From Tahibacter sp042701255 (GTDB lineage: Bacteria > Pseudomonadota > Gammaproteobacteria > Xanthomonadales > Rhodanobacteraceae), in NCBI RefSeq assembly GCF_042701255.1, contig NZ_CP170554.1:2666001-2730000 (forward strand): DNA of 64,000 nucleotides. Reading direction: 5' to 3'. This document shows positions 15,911 to 24,942 of this stretch, piece after piece. Each line of letters opens with the position of its first letter. The stretch's first letter is position 1. The notes below the pieces were generated by a model that saw only the letters and a program-made list of their open reading frames with translations, did no database searches and had not been told where the DNA came from. The position numbers and the translations under genes are program-made.

Positions 15911-16330
15911 TCAGCCGCCGATCGCGGCGACACACTTGAGCTCGATCGCGATCGGCGTCGGCAGCGCGGTGATGCCCAGGGTCGTGCGGCAGGGTTGCGC
16001 CGTCGTGAAGTGCTCGGCGTAGAGGCGGTTGTAGGCGGGAAAGTCGCGCGCCATGTCGGTCAGGTAGACGGTCACGTCGACGAGGTCTTCCCAGCGCGCG
16101 CCGGCGGCTTCGAGCACGGCGCGCACGTTGGCAAAGACCTGGCGGCATTGCGCTTCGATGTCGTAGGCGGTGAGGCGGCCGTCGGCGTCGTAGACGTTGC
16201 CGGGAATGACGTTGCTGCCCGGCGTACGCGGGCCCACACCGGACAGGAACAGCAGGTTGCCGACGCGGCGCGCGTGCGGATAGGCGCCGACGGGCGCCGG
16301 GGCCTGGCTGGCGTGGACGGCTTGGCTCAT
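15911..16330 (-). CDS. RidA/YjgF family protein, 2-aminomuconate deaminase-like
   Basis: The 139-residue protein has the RidA fold motifs: VGNLLFLSG near the start, DVTVYLTDM in the middle and PCRTTLGITALPTPIAIEL at the end. The extended N-terminus and the TPIAIEL ending resemble 2-aminomuconate deaminases more than housekeeping RidA, which hydrolyses reactive enamines and imines. A 2-aminomuconate-semialdehyde-type dehydrogenase lies nearby on the same strand (18593-20047), which supports a role in 2-aminomuconate turnover. The ATG overlaps the stop of the upstream gene by 4 nt. Family assignment is sure; substrate is inferred. Confidence 0.85.
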   Translation of the reverse strand: MSQAVHASQAPAPVGAYPHARRVGNLLFLSGVGPRTPGSNVIPGNVYDADGRLTAYDIEAQCRQVFANVRAVLEAAGARWEDLVDVTVYLTDMARDFPAYNRLYAEHFTTAQPCRTTLGITALPTPIAIELKCVAAIGG

Positions 16331-17673
16331 GGATTGCGTTCCCGGTTGCTCGTGACGTTGATGTTCTGGGTGTTGACGATCTGCCCGTCGGCGCCGCTGG
16401 CACGCACGCGATAGCGGCCCGGGCGCAGATAGAGATCGGTGCGCAGCTGGTTGATCGTGCGGAATTTCTGTTCGTTGCCCGTCAGCGAGGAATCGCGCAG
16501 GCCGATGACGATGCGGTCGGCCGGTATCGCGTCGTCGCCTTCGCCGGCGTAGCGCGCCTCGATCAGGCAGGGCATGACCGAGCGGCAGATCTCGCCGTCG
16601 ACGGTATACGCCAGGCGCGCGCCGCCGAGACTGAGCCAGCTCTGGCGGCCGTTCTCGCGCGTATACGGCGGCAGCGCGACGCTGAGGTCGTACTGGCCTT
16701 CGCGCAGGGTCCAGGGCTTGCCGTCCTTGTCGACGAATGCGACGGCGGCGTTCGGCGCGCCCTTGGCCAGCAGCGCGCGGTAGTAGGGATGATCCTGCGC
16801 GGTTTCCGCGTGCGGGATCAGCATGGTCTGCTCGATCGTCAACGGATCGATGCGCGCGATCTTGCGGAAGTGCTGCGCCATGCTCGCGCCGCCGAGGTAT
16901 TTGCCCGACTCGACGATGTGCGCATAGCCGGCGTTGACGACGACGCGCGCGTCGGGGTTGTCCTTGAACACGCGGTTGTACAGATTGCGCGCCTGTTCGC
17001 GTTCGCGCGCGTCGCCGACCGCATCCGACGCGGCCTCGTAGGCGACCACGGTGAAGCCGAGCTTCAGCGCCGTGCGCACCATTTCCGCGTAGACCGGCTC
17101 CTGCGTGTAGAAGCCGCTGTCCTCGTTCGGATAGCCGCGCGAAGCGAGGTTTTTGTCGGTCTCGTACAAGGTTTCGGCGGCGAAATGGGTATAGCCGAGT
17201 GCCTTGAGCCGCGGCAGCATCTCGACGGTCAGGGTGCGCGTGATCGCGGCGTTGTGCGCTTCGTTGAAGAACACGGCGCGCTGGTCCTTGGCCAGCCGCG
17301 CGATCGTGTCGGCGGCCGGTTCCTGGTGCCAGGTATCGCCGTCCAGCGGCGACGGCGCGTCCTGCTTGTCGGAACCCTGCTGGATCGAGAACGACTGCAT
17401 CGCGTCGTCGTGCAGGCCCAGATAGGACTGATGCCAGCTCAGGTACTGGCCGAAGATCAGGCGGAACGCCTTGCTCTCGTCGGCGACGTAGGCGGCGCGC
17501 ATGATCTGGTACTGCGGCAGCAGGCCGCGGACTTTTTCCGCCTGGCGCAGTATCGATTCGGATTTTTCCGCGGCGGCGACTTGCTGTTCCTTCCAGCTCG
17601 CGGCCGGGGCGGGACCGGCGACGATGGCCAGCAGGGCGAGCAGGGGCAGGGCGGTCGTGAAACTAGGGCGCAT
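16327..17673 (-). CDS. Secreted TIKI/ChaN-like protein, function unknown
   Basis: From ATG 17673 (GAGGAG upstream) the product has 448 residues with a signal peptide of about 24 residues (LPLLALLAIVAGPAPA). A central domain holds the motif FFNEAHN near residue 135 and FAAETLY about 35 residues later; later, VVNAGYAHI and a C-terminal beta domain follow. The Glu/His pattern (NEAHN, AET, GYAH) resembles the TIKI superfamily (TraB, ChaN, erythromycin esterase), whose members are metal-dependent hydrolases or heme binders. I cannot assign a substrate. It is translationally coupled to the RidA-like gene by a 4-nt overlap. Confidence 0.7.
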   Translation of the reverse strand: MRPSFTTALPLLALLAIVAGPAPAASWKEQQVAAAEKSESILRQAEKVRGLLPQYQIMRAAYVADESKAFRLIFGQYLSWHQSYLGLHDDAMQSFSIQQGSDKQDAPSPLDGDTWHQEPAADTIARLAKDQRAVFFNEAHNAAITRTLTVEMLPRLKALGYTHFAAETLYETDKNLASRGYPNEDSGFYTQEPVYAEMVRTALKLGFTVVAYEAASDAVGDAREREQARNLYNRVFKDNPDARVVVNAGYAHIVESGKYLGGASMAQHFRKIARIDPLTIEQTMLIPHAETAQDHPYYRALLAKGAPNAAVAFVDKDGKPWTLREGQYDLSVALPPYTRENGRQSWLSLGGARLAYTVDGEICRSVMPCLIEARYAGEGDDAIPADRIVIGLRDSSLTGNEQKFRTINQLRTDLYLRPGRYRVRASGADGQIVNTQNINVTSNRERNP

Positions 17674-17843
17674 GAATAGGCTCCTCGGACGTCGCGCGCA
17701 GCATAGAGCAGCGCTGCGTGCGCCGATTTTGCAGCGCGTGAGCGTTGCCGCAACTGCGCGGCCAAGGCTGCGAACGCGCAAGCGGCGTCAAGCGCGGCGG
17801 CCGCCGCGTCGCGTCCCGGCCATGACGGCCGCGCGCGACGGTT

Positions 17844-18500
17844 TCACTTTTCCCGCGCCGCGAGGCCGGACAGTGCCGACTGGTACGCGTCGGCGAGCTC
17901 GTCGCGCGCCTTGACGCTCATGCGCAGGTCGGTGATGCGGCCGTCGAACAGGCTGTAGATCCAGCCGTGCACGCTGAGCTTCTGGCCGCGAGACCAGGCG
18001 TCCTCGACGATGGTGGTCTGGCAGACGTTGAACACCTGCTCGATGACGTTGAGCTCGCACAGGCGCGCGTGGCGCAGGGTGTCGAGTTCGAGCGCATCGA
18101 GCATGCCGGCATGCTTCTGCGCGACGTCGCCGACGTGGCGCAGCCAGTTGTCGGCCAGGCCCACGCGCACGCCGGTCAGGCTCGCGTGCACGCCGCTGCA
18201 GCCGTAGTGGCCGACGACCATGATGTGCTCGACCTTGAGGAGATCCACGGCGAACTGGATCGTCGACAGGCAGTTGAGGTCGGTGTGCACGACGACGTTG
18301 GCGATGTTGCGGTGGACGAACACCTCGCCCGGCTGCATGTCGGTGATCTGGTTGGCCGGCACGCGGCTGTCGGAGCAGCCTATCCAGAGGTATTTCGGCG
18401 CCTGCTGGTTGGACAGGCGCTTGAAGAAATCGCGGTCCTGCGCGCGCATGGCCTCGGCCCAGGCCTTGTTGCGGAGGAGCAGATCGGACAGATCGGGCAT
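17844..18500 (-). CDS. can: Beta-class carbonic anhydrase
   Basis: Carbonic anhydrase interconverts CO2 and bicarbonate in the cytoplasm. The 218-residue protein matches E. coli Can in length and residues: zinc ligands C42, H98 and C101 (in GCSDSRV and GHYGCSGV) and the Asp44-Arg46 dyad. It starts at ATG 18500 with AGGAAA upstream; the longer frame to 18908 runs into the neighbouring dehydrogenase and was rejected. In this position it may supply bicarbonate or handle CO2 released by a decarboxylating pathway, but it could equally be a housekeeping gene. Confidence 0.96.
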   Translation of the reverse strand: MPDLSDLLLRNKAWAEAMRAQDRDFFKRLSNQQAPKYLWIGCSDSRVPANQITDMQPGEVFVHRNIANVVVHTDLNCLSTIQFAVDLLKVEHIMVVGHYGCSGVHASLTGVRVGLADNWLRHVGDVAQKHAGMLDALELDTLRHARLCELNVIEQVFNVCQTTIVEDAWSRGQKLSVHGWIYSLFDGRITDLRMSVKARDELADAYQSALSGLAAREK

Positions 18501-18592
18501 GGACCGGTTTCCTGGGTGAAAGCCGCGAGCAGGGTGGCTGCGGCGTGGAATGGTTGGGCGACGATGGCAGGGCGACGCGAGTGCGCCTGCGC

Positions 18593-20047
18593 CTAGTCCA
18601 GCGCCAGACAGACGTTCTTGGCTTCGGTGAAGAAACGCAGCGCTTCGACGCCGCCTTCGCGGCCGACGCCGGACTGCTTGACGCCGCCGAACGGCGTGCG
18701 CAGATCGCGCAGCATCCAGCAGTTGATCCAGACGATGCCGCTGTGCAGCTGCGCCGCGACGCGATGCGCGCGCTTGAGATCGCGCGTCCAGACCGAGGCG
18801 GCCAGGCCGTAGTTCGTGGCGTTGGCCAGCGCCAGTGCGTCGGCTTCGTCGTCGAACGGCTGCAGGGTCACGACCGGGCCGAAGATTTCTTCCTGGTTCG
18901 TGCGGCAATCAGGTCCCAGGCCCTCGATGACGGTCGGTGCGATGAACCAGCCGCCGGCGCAGCGTCCGTCGACGTGTACGGCCTGTCCGCCGGTCAGCAC
19001 CGTGCCGCCTTCCTCGCGTGCGAGCGCGATGCAGCTCATGACCTTGTCGAAATGCGTGTGCGAGACCACGGCGCCGAGGTCGCTGCCGGCCTGCTGCGGA
19101 TCGCCGACGCGCAGCGCCGCGGCGCGTGCGACGAAGCGATCGCGGAATTCCGCGTAGCGGCTGCGTTCGATCAGGATGCGCGAGCCGCACAGACAGATCT
19201 GTCCCTGATTGGCGAACGCGGAGCGCACGATGGTGTCGAGCTGCGCGTCGCTGCCTTCCCAGTCGGCGAACACCAGGGTCGCGTTCTTGCCGCCGAGTTC
19301 CAGCGAGGTCTTCTTGAAGCGGCGCGCGGCGCTCTGCGCGATCTGCGCGCCGACGCGCGTGGAGCCGGTGAACGACACCGCCTTGACCTCGTCCGCATCG
19401 ACCAGCGACTGGCCCGTGCGTGTGCCGCTGCCCTGCAGGATGTTCAGCACGCCCGGCGGAAAGCCGGCTTCGATGCTGGCTTCGGCCAGCATCTGCGCGG
19501 TCAGCGGCGTGACTTCCGACGGCTTGGCCAGCACGCAGTTGCCGGCGGCCAGCGCCGGCGCGATCTTCCAGGTGAACAGGTACAGCGGCAGGTTCCACGG
19601 ACTGATGCAGGCGACCGTGCCGAGCGGCTGGCGCAGGGTGTAGTTGAGCGCGCGGTCTTCCATCGCATGCGCTTCGCTGGACCATTGCGTGATCGCTGCG
19701 GCGAAGAAGCGCAGATTGCTGACCGCGCGCGGAATGTCGACGCTGCGCGCCAGCGCGAGCGGCTTGCCGCTGTCGCGCGACTCGGCCGCGGCGAATTCCT
19801 CGAGACGCTGTTCGACCAGATCGGCCAGACGGTTCAGATGCTGGGCGCGCTCGACGGCCGGCAGGCGCGACCAGGCCGGAAACGCGCGCTGCGCGGCCGC
19901 GGCGGCCAGGGCCACGTCGGCAGCGTCGGAATCGGGACAGCGTGCGTAGGTCTGGCCGGTGGCGGGCTCGACGACGTCGAGATAGCGGCCGTCGACGGGA
20001 GCGACGAGGCGGCCGTCGACGAGATTGCTCAGGGTCTGCAGAGTCAT
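18593..20047 (-). CDS. Aldehyde dehydrogenase, 2-aminomuconate/2-hydroxymuconate semialdehyde type
   Basis: The 484-residue NAD-dependent dehydrogenase has the ALDH motifs WNLPLYLFTWK, FTGSTRVG, the catalytic Glu in LELGGKN and the catalytic Cys in GQICLCGSR. The segment WINCWMLRDLRTPFGG near the C-terminus is the muconic-semialdehyde subgroup signature; its Arg helps bind the substrate carboxylate. The enzyme would oxidise 2-aminomuconic semialdehyde (kynurenine route) or 2-hydroxymuconic semialdehyde (meta-cleavage route). With the RidA-like gene nearby the first is more likely. On the minus strand TACCAT ends 6 nt before the ATG and no Shine-Dalgarno is seen. Confidence 0.9.
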   Translation of the reverse strand: MTLQTLSNLVDGRLVAPVDGRYLDVVEPATGQTYARCPDSDAADVALAAAAAQRAFPAWSRLPAVERAQHLNRLADLVEQRLEEFAAAESRDSGKPLALARSVDIPRAVSNLRFFAAAITQWSSEAHAMEDRALNYTLRQPLGTVACISPWNLPLYLFTWKIAPALAAGNCVLAKPSEVTPLTAQMLAEASIEAGFPPGVLNILQGSGTRTGQSLVDADEVKAVSFTGSTRVGAQIAQSAARRFKKTSLELGGKNATLVFADWEGSDAQLDTIVRSAFANQGQICLCGSRILIERSRYAEFRDRFVARAAALRVGDPQQAGSDLGAVVSHTHFDKVMSCIALAREEGGTVLTGGQAVHVDGRCAGGWFIAPTVIEGLGPDCRTNQEEIFGPVVTLQPFDDEADALALANATNYGLAASVWTRDLKRAHRVAAQLHSGIVWINCWMLRDLRTPFGGVKQSGVGREGGVEALRFFTEAKNVCLALD

Positions 20048-20053
20048 CCCGCG

Positions 20054-20059
20054 ATGGTA
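20054..20059 (-). promoter_or_regulatory. Candidate -10 element for a leaderless dehydrogenase transcript
   Basis: The minus-strand hexamer TACCAT (4 of 6 consensus bases) ends exactly 6 nt before the ATG at 20047. The intervening CGCGGG is not a usable ribosome site at that distance. Transcription from this element would start at the start codon. Confidence 0.35.
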
Positions 20060-20106
20060 GCGCGGCGGCCTGTGCCGCTGCGATCGAAGTGTCTCCGCGA
20101 TCGGCC

Positions 20107-20724
20107 TCAGCCGCCATCAGACACGACTATCGATGCCGCAGCCATCAGGGTCGAGGTGGCCGCGGCGCCGCCGGGATCGAGTTCGCGCGCGCGGCGCAGG
20201 CCGATCTCGCGCAGGCGGCGCAGCTCCTGCGGATCGCGCGGCGGCGTGCGGCCGCCGGCGGCGCGCCAGAGCAGCAGCGCATTGCAGAACAGCCAGAGCA
20301 GCGCGGTCGCGACCAGCAGCAGGGTGTAGATCAGCAGGCCGTCGTTCTGCCAGGCGTCGCGCGGCGTCGGCGCCGGCAGCAGCCAGAACCACACGGTCAG
20401 CACGCCGGCCTGGACCAGCAGCAACAGGCCCAGCGGCCGGCCGAGGCCGGCGACGTGCGCCGGCGTGGCCGAGTAATGCCGCGACGCCCAGGCCGCGATC
20501 GCGCCGAGAGCCAGCGCGAGCAGCGGCGACAGCACGCCGATCAGCCAGATCAGCACGGCCGCCACACCCTGACGCAGCCAGCCCGCATAGCCTTCCGCCA
20601 GGCTCAGCAGCCAGCCGGCGCGATCCAGTGCCTTCAACGTCGAGCCCGCATCCAGCCCGATCAGCACGGTCTGCGCCGCGACGATGGCGGCGAGCACGGC
20701 GATACGGACGGGAAACGGTTGCAC
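20107..20724 (-). CDS. Four-span membrane protein, function unknown
   Basis: I place the start at a GTG at 20724 because a strong GGAGGTG lies 7 nt upstream of it. Starts further out (ATG 20829, GTG 20844) add only a low-complexity basic segment and lack a ribosome site. The 205-residue product has hydrophobic stretches near residues 7-25, 45-75, 95-117 and 130-155 and an Arg-rich cytoplasmic tail (RRLREIGLRRARELD). I do not recognise a family. It lies 59 nt upstream of the dehydrogenase gene on the same strand. Confidence 0.7.
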   Translation of the reverse strand: MQPFPVRIAVLAAIVAAQTVLIGLDAGSTLKALDRAGWLLSLAEGYAGWLRQGVAAVLIWLIGVLSPLLALALGAIAAWASRHYSATPAHVAGLGRPLGLLLLVQAGVLTVWFWLLPAPTPRDAWQNDGLLIYTLLLVATALLWLFCNALLLWRAAGGRTPPRDPQELRRLREIGLRRARELDPGGAAATSTLMAAASIVVSDGG

Positions 20725-21114
20725 GCGGCGCACCTCCGCACGGGGCTGCGCCGCGGCGGCGGCGCGTCGTGACAGTGTGCGGTCCGGTGTCGACGGCGGT
20801 TGCCGGCGGATGTTGCAGCGGCCACGCATCGGCGTTGCCGGCACGACTGTCCGCTGCGGTTTTCACATCGTCGCGCTGAACTGCGGCCGTATCGCTGCGG
20901 CGCCGTCGATGAACGCGACGCGGAAAACAGCGTCGACGTGTACCTGTCTTGGCGCCTGCGTCGGGACGCTCGCGACGACGTCGTCAACGAGCAGGTGTGT
21001 GCGCCAGGCGCTGCCGCCGTGGCGTGACCCGGCGAACTTTCGTGTGCTGCGGCGGCGGCCGAGGTATCGGCAGCGCGGCCCGGCCTCAGGACCGGGCCGG
21101 CCTCGCGCGCCGGC
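20725..21114. other. 390-bp gene-free stretch
   Basis: Apart from the ribosome site of the preceding minus-strand gene (GGAGGTG at 20732-20738) I see no gene. Short frames on both strands lack starts with ribosome sites and do not resemble proteins. The right end holds a hairpin (21077-21098) just downstream of the SDR stop codon. Confidence 0.5.
21077..21098 (-). terminator. Hairpin downstream of the SDR gene
   Basis: A 7-bp GC stem (GGCCCGG / CCGGGCC) with an 8-nt loop lies 16 nt past the SDR stop codon. No T run follows. It is a plausible transcript end for the minus-strand SDR gene. Confidence 0.4.
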
Positions 21115-21903
21115 TCAGAGCGACTGCGTGCGTCCGCCGTCGACGGGCAGGTTGATGCCGTTGACGTAGGCGGCCGCCGGCGTGCACAGGAACGCGATCG
21201 CCGCGGCGACCTCGGCCGCGTCGGCGAAACGCGCGGCCGGCACGCTCGCGAGCATGGCCTGTTCGATGTCCTCGCGCGGCTTGCCCGTCGCGCGCGTGCG
21301 GTCGGCCAGGATCTGCTCCAGCCGCTGCGTGCGCGTATAGCCGGGCAGCACGTTGTTGACCGTGATGCCGTAAGGGCCGAGCTCGGTCGCGAGGGTCTTG
21401 GCCCAGCTCGCGACGGCGCCGCGGATGGTGTTGGACACGCCGAGGTTGCGGATCGGCTCCTTGACCGAGGTCGAGATCACGTTGACGACGCGGCCGTAGC
21501 CGGCTTCGCGCATGCCCGGCAGCACGGCCTGCAGCAGCGTGTGGCCGGCGAGCAGGTGGTGGCCGAAGGCCGCGACGAACGCGGCTGACCCGGCCGTATG
21601 CGCCGGACCGCCCGGCGGTCCGCCGGTGTTGTTGACGAGGATCTGGAACGATGCCGCATTGGCGGCGCTTTCCACTTTGCGGCGCAACGTGTCGGCGTCG
21701 GCCATGTCGGCCGCGATGAAGCCGTGGTTCTGCGCCGCGTGCACGCGCGGCAGCGCGTCGACGACGGGCGCCAGGGTTTCGGCGCTGCGCGCGAGCACCG
21801 TGACGTTCGCGCCGAGCAGCGCGAGTTCCTGCGCTGCGGCGCGGCCTATGCCTTGCGAGCCGCCGCAGACCAGCGCGTGACGGCCGTTCAGATCGAGCTG
21901 CAT
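21115..21903 (-). CDS. SDR-fold oxidoreductase with altered catalytic residues
   Basis: The 262-residue protein has a classical short-chain dehydrogenase Rossmann start (CGGSQGIGRAA), a DMADADT loop and NNTGGPPGGPA in place of the usual NNAG. At the active site, counting 13 residues on from the catalytic-Ser position (ISTS) gives SNTIR where the YxxxK pair should be: the Tyr is replaced by Ser and the Lys by Arg. The C-terminal NNVLPGYTRT is normal. It may bind NAD(P)(H) but its oxidoreductase activity is in doubt. A GGAGAT precedes the ATG at 21903. No specific substrate can be named. Confidence 0.85.
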   Translation of the reverse strand: MQLDLNGRHALVCGGSQGIGRAAAQELALLGANVTVLARSAETLAPVVDALPRVHAAQNHGFIAADMADADTLRRKVESAANAASFQILVNNTGGPPGGPAHTAGSAAFVAAFGHHLLAGHTLLQAVLPGMREAGYGRVVNVISTSVKEPIRNLGVSNTIRGAVASWAKTLATELGPYGITVNNVLPGYTRTQRLEQILADRTRATGKPREDIEQAMLASVPAARFADAAEVAAAIAFLCTPAAAYVNGINLPVDGGRTQSL

Positions 21904-21919
21904 GCCAATCTCCGTCGTT

Positions 21920-22264
21920 TCAGCCGATGCCGCGGGCGATCTTGTGCACCATGCGCGGCAGCAGTTCCTCGTCGCTGTCGGCGCGCGGCACGTCCATGCT
22001 GTCGAGGTCGAAGCCCATCAGCGCGGCGTCTTCCTCGTCGAGGCCGTCGAACTCGCGGAAGTCCGCGTCGAGCAGCGCCATGCGCGCGTCGGTCTCGTCG
22101 TCGTAGCGCAGGTATTCGCCGGTCGCGCCGAACACTTCGGCGATGCCGCTGTCGAGCACGTCCAGGCGCGACCAGATCAGGGTGTCGCCGAAGCCGGCGC
22201 ACCACCAGTAGGAATGCGCGCGCGACTCGGTGGTTTCTTCGGACTGGGGATTTTCTTCGCTCAT
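21920..22264 (-). CDS. Small acidic cytoplasmic protein, function unknown
   Basis: The 114-residue product is strongly acidic, with no signal peptide or membrane span. It contains SYWWCAGFGDTLIWSRLD and a series of Asp/Glu-rich segments (GLDEEDAALMGFDLDSMD). The ATG overlaps the stop of the upstream membrane-protein gene by 4 nt, so the pair is translationally coupled. I do not recognise a domain. Confidence 0.75.
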   Translation of the reverse strand: MSEENPQSEETTESRAHSYWWCAGFGDTLIWSRLDVLDSGIAEVFGATGEYLRYDDETDARMALLDADFREFDGLDEEDAALMGFDLDSMDVPRADSDEELLPRMVHKIARGIG

Positions 22265-22566
22265 CGCAGCACTCCACTGATCCGCAGCAGCAACAGCACG
22301 AGGGCGCAGGCGCCGCCGACGGCGATGGACCAGGCCGCCACGCTGCCGGGCATGGCCAGGAAACGCAGTGCCTGGTCGGGCGAGCCGCGCCAGGCCAGAC
22401 GCAGGAACCAGACGAACGCGCTCGGCGAGAACGGCGTCTTGCCGAGCAGCGGACGATCCTGCGCATGATGATCGCGCATCTGGGTCGCGACCAGCGGCCA
22501 GCTCATCAGATAGGCGGTCAGACCGAAGATCGCAATGCCCAGTGCGAGCAGCAGGAGAAACAGCAC
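22261..22566 (-). CDS. Small two-span membrane protein, function unknown
   Basis: The start is uncertain. A TTG at 22575 would give 104 residues, but the AGAGG in the leader sits almost on top of it. A GTG at 22566 is 10 nt from AGAGG and gives 101 residues, so I prefer it. Two hydrophobic helices, at about residues 1-22 and 78-97, flank a basic loop (HHAQDRPLLGKTPFSPSAFVW). It is coupled by a 4-nt overlap to the acidic protein encoded next. No family was recognised. Confidence 0.7.
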   Translation of the reverse strand: MLFLLLLALGIAIFGLTAYLMSWPLVATQMRDHHAQDRPLLGKTPFSPSAFVWFLRLAWRGSPDQALRFLAMPGSVAAWSIAVGGACALVLLLLRISGVLR

Positions 22567-22707
22567 GTCAGCCAAACCTCTTCGTTGCCAGCTTCAATCG
22601 AGCCCCTCGGTACGGGGGCGGCCGATCGGCGGCATTGCCGATCGGCGGTCGGTGCGGAACAGGCGATGCGGCGGGAATCCTGCCGCGAAAGCCTGCGCCG
22701 CGGTTGC

Positions 22708-24108
<1,401 letters not shown>

Positions 24109-24492
24109 GGATCGTTACTCCGCCAGAACTGGAGGCGCCGCGGGCGCCGGGGAAGCCCGCGATGATAACGGAACTGCGCCGCAGCCGCGGCGGCGCGCCC
24201 CGCCGGCTGCCGGGAAGCCTTCTGCCGGGGCGAGCCGACCCGAATCGCACGAGAGGCGTCGCGTAAGCGATTGATTCCCGGAGGACGCGAGCCGGCTCCG
24301 TTTGCTCCGTTCGATGCGGAAACGGGCACGAGCCGTTTCTTGTCGGCCTGCCCCCGACGATCCGATTTCTCGACGAGCCCGTTATCGACGTCCCGCTTGG
24401 ATTGGCCCGGTTGCGCCCCCATCCCGGTTCCCGACAGGTGCCGCAGGCACCGACGTGTTGGTAGTCCCGGTCCCGGCCACTAGAATCCGCCC
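24109..24492. other. Divergent intergenic region, asnS / Fe-S carrier
   Basis: No gene is seen in these 384 bp. The right end contains the promoter of the Fe-S carrier gene. A 7-bp stem GAAACGG / CCGTTTC at 24319-24339 with a 7-nt loop lies in the middle; its role is unclear. The frames here are short and of atypical composition, and no tRNA T-loop is present. Confidence 0.5.
24458..24486 (+). promoter_or_regulatory. Promoter of the A-type Fe-S carrier gene, probably leaderless
   Basis: TTGGTA (24458-24463) and TAGAAT (24481-24486) are separated by 17 bp and match sigma-70 hexamers in 4 and 5 positions. The -10 hexamer ends only 6 nt before the ATG at 24493, and the 6 nt are CCGCCC, so transcription should begin at the start codon with no Shine-Dalgarno. 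Confidence 0.6.
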
Positions 24493-24819
24493 ATGTCCAT
24501 TTCCCTGACTCCCGCCGCGCGCCAGCGCATGCTCGATTTCCTGGCCCGCGATACGAATGCCAAGGCCGTGCGCTTCGGCGTCAAGCGCACCGGCTGCTCC
24601 GGCTACAGCTACACCGTCGACCTGACCGACGCGATCGCCACCGACGACCATTGGGTCGAGGACGCCGGCGTCCGTCTCGTCGTCGACGCCAAGAGCCTGC
24701 CGCTCGTCGACGGCACGGCCATCGATTTCCAGAAGAGCGGCCTCAACGCCCAGTTCGTGTTCACCAATCCGAACATGACCGGCGAATGCGGCTGCGGCGA
24801 GAGCTTCACGATCGGCTGA
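24493..24819 (+). CDS. A-type iron-sulfur cluster carrier (IscA/SufA/ErpA family)
   Basis: These small proteins carry assembled Fe-S clusters to apo-enzymes. The 108-residue product has the three conserved ligands: Cys35 in TGCSGYSY, and Cys99 and Cys101 in ECGCGESF. Length is typical. It is a single gene, not inside an isc or suf operon, so I leave the symbol open between iscA, sufA and erpA. In this window it would be useful for HemN, FNR and CcoG, all of which need clusters, but co-regulation is not visible. Confidence 0.93.
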   Translation: MSISLTPAARQRMLDFLARDTNAKAVRFGVKRTGCSGYSYTVDLTDAIATDDHWVEDAGVRLVVDAKSLPLVDGTAIDFQKSGLNAQFVFTNPNMTGECGCGESFTIG

Positions 24820-24942
24820 GCTGCGTTTTTCCGCACGGCGGGCTTTTCCGCCGCGCGTCGCGACGCTGCCGGTTGCCCGCCGGCGTTCCGTGCGTGCTGC
24901 CGACGGCTGCCGACGCCGTACGTCCGGCTGCCGCGAGGCCGT

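Noticed and set aside
24109..24492. tRNA gene or riboswitch upstream of asnS
   Set aside because: No T-loop or cloverleaf could be folded by eye, and the hairpin at 24319-24339 is too small to be a riboswitch.
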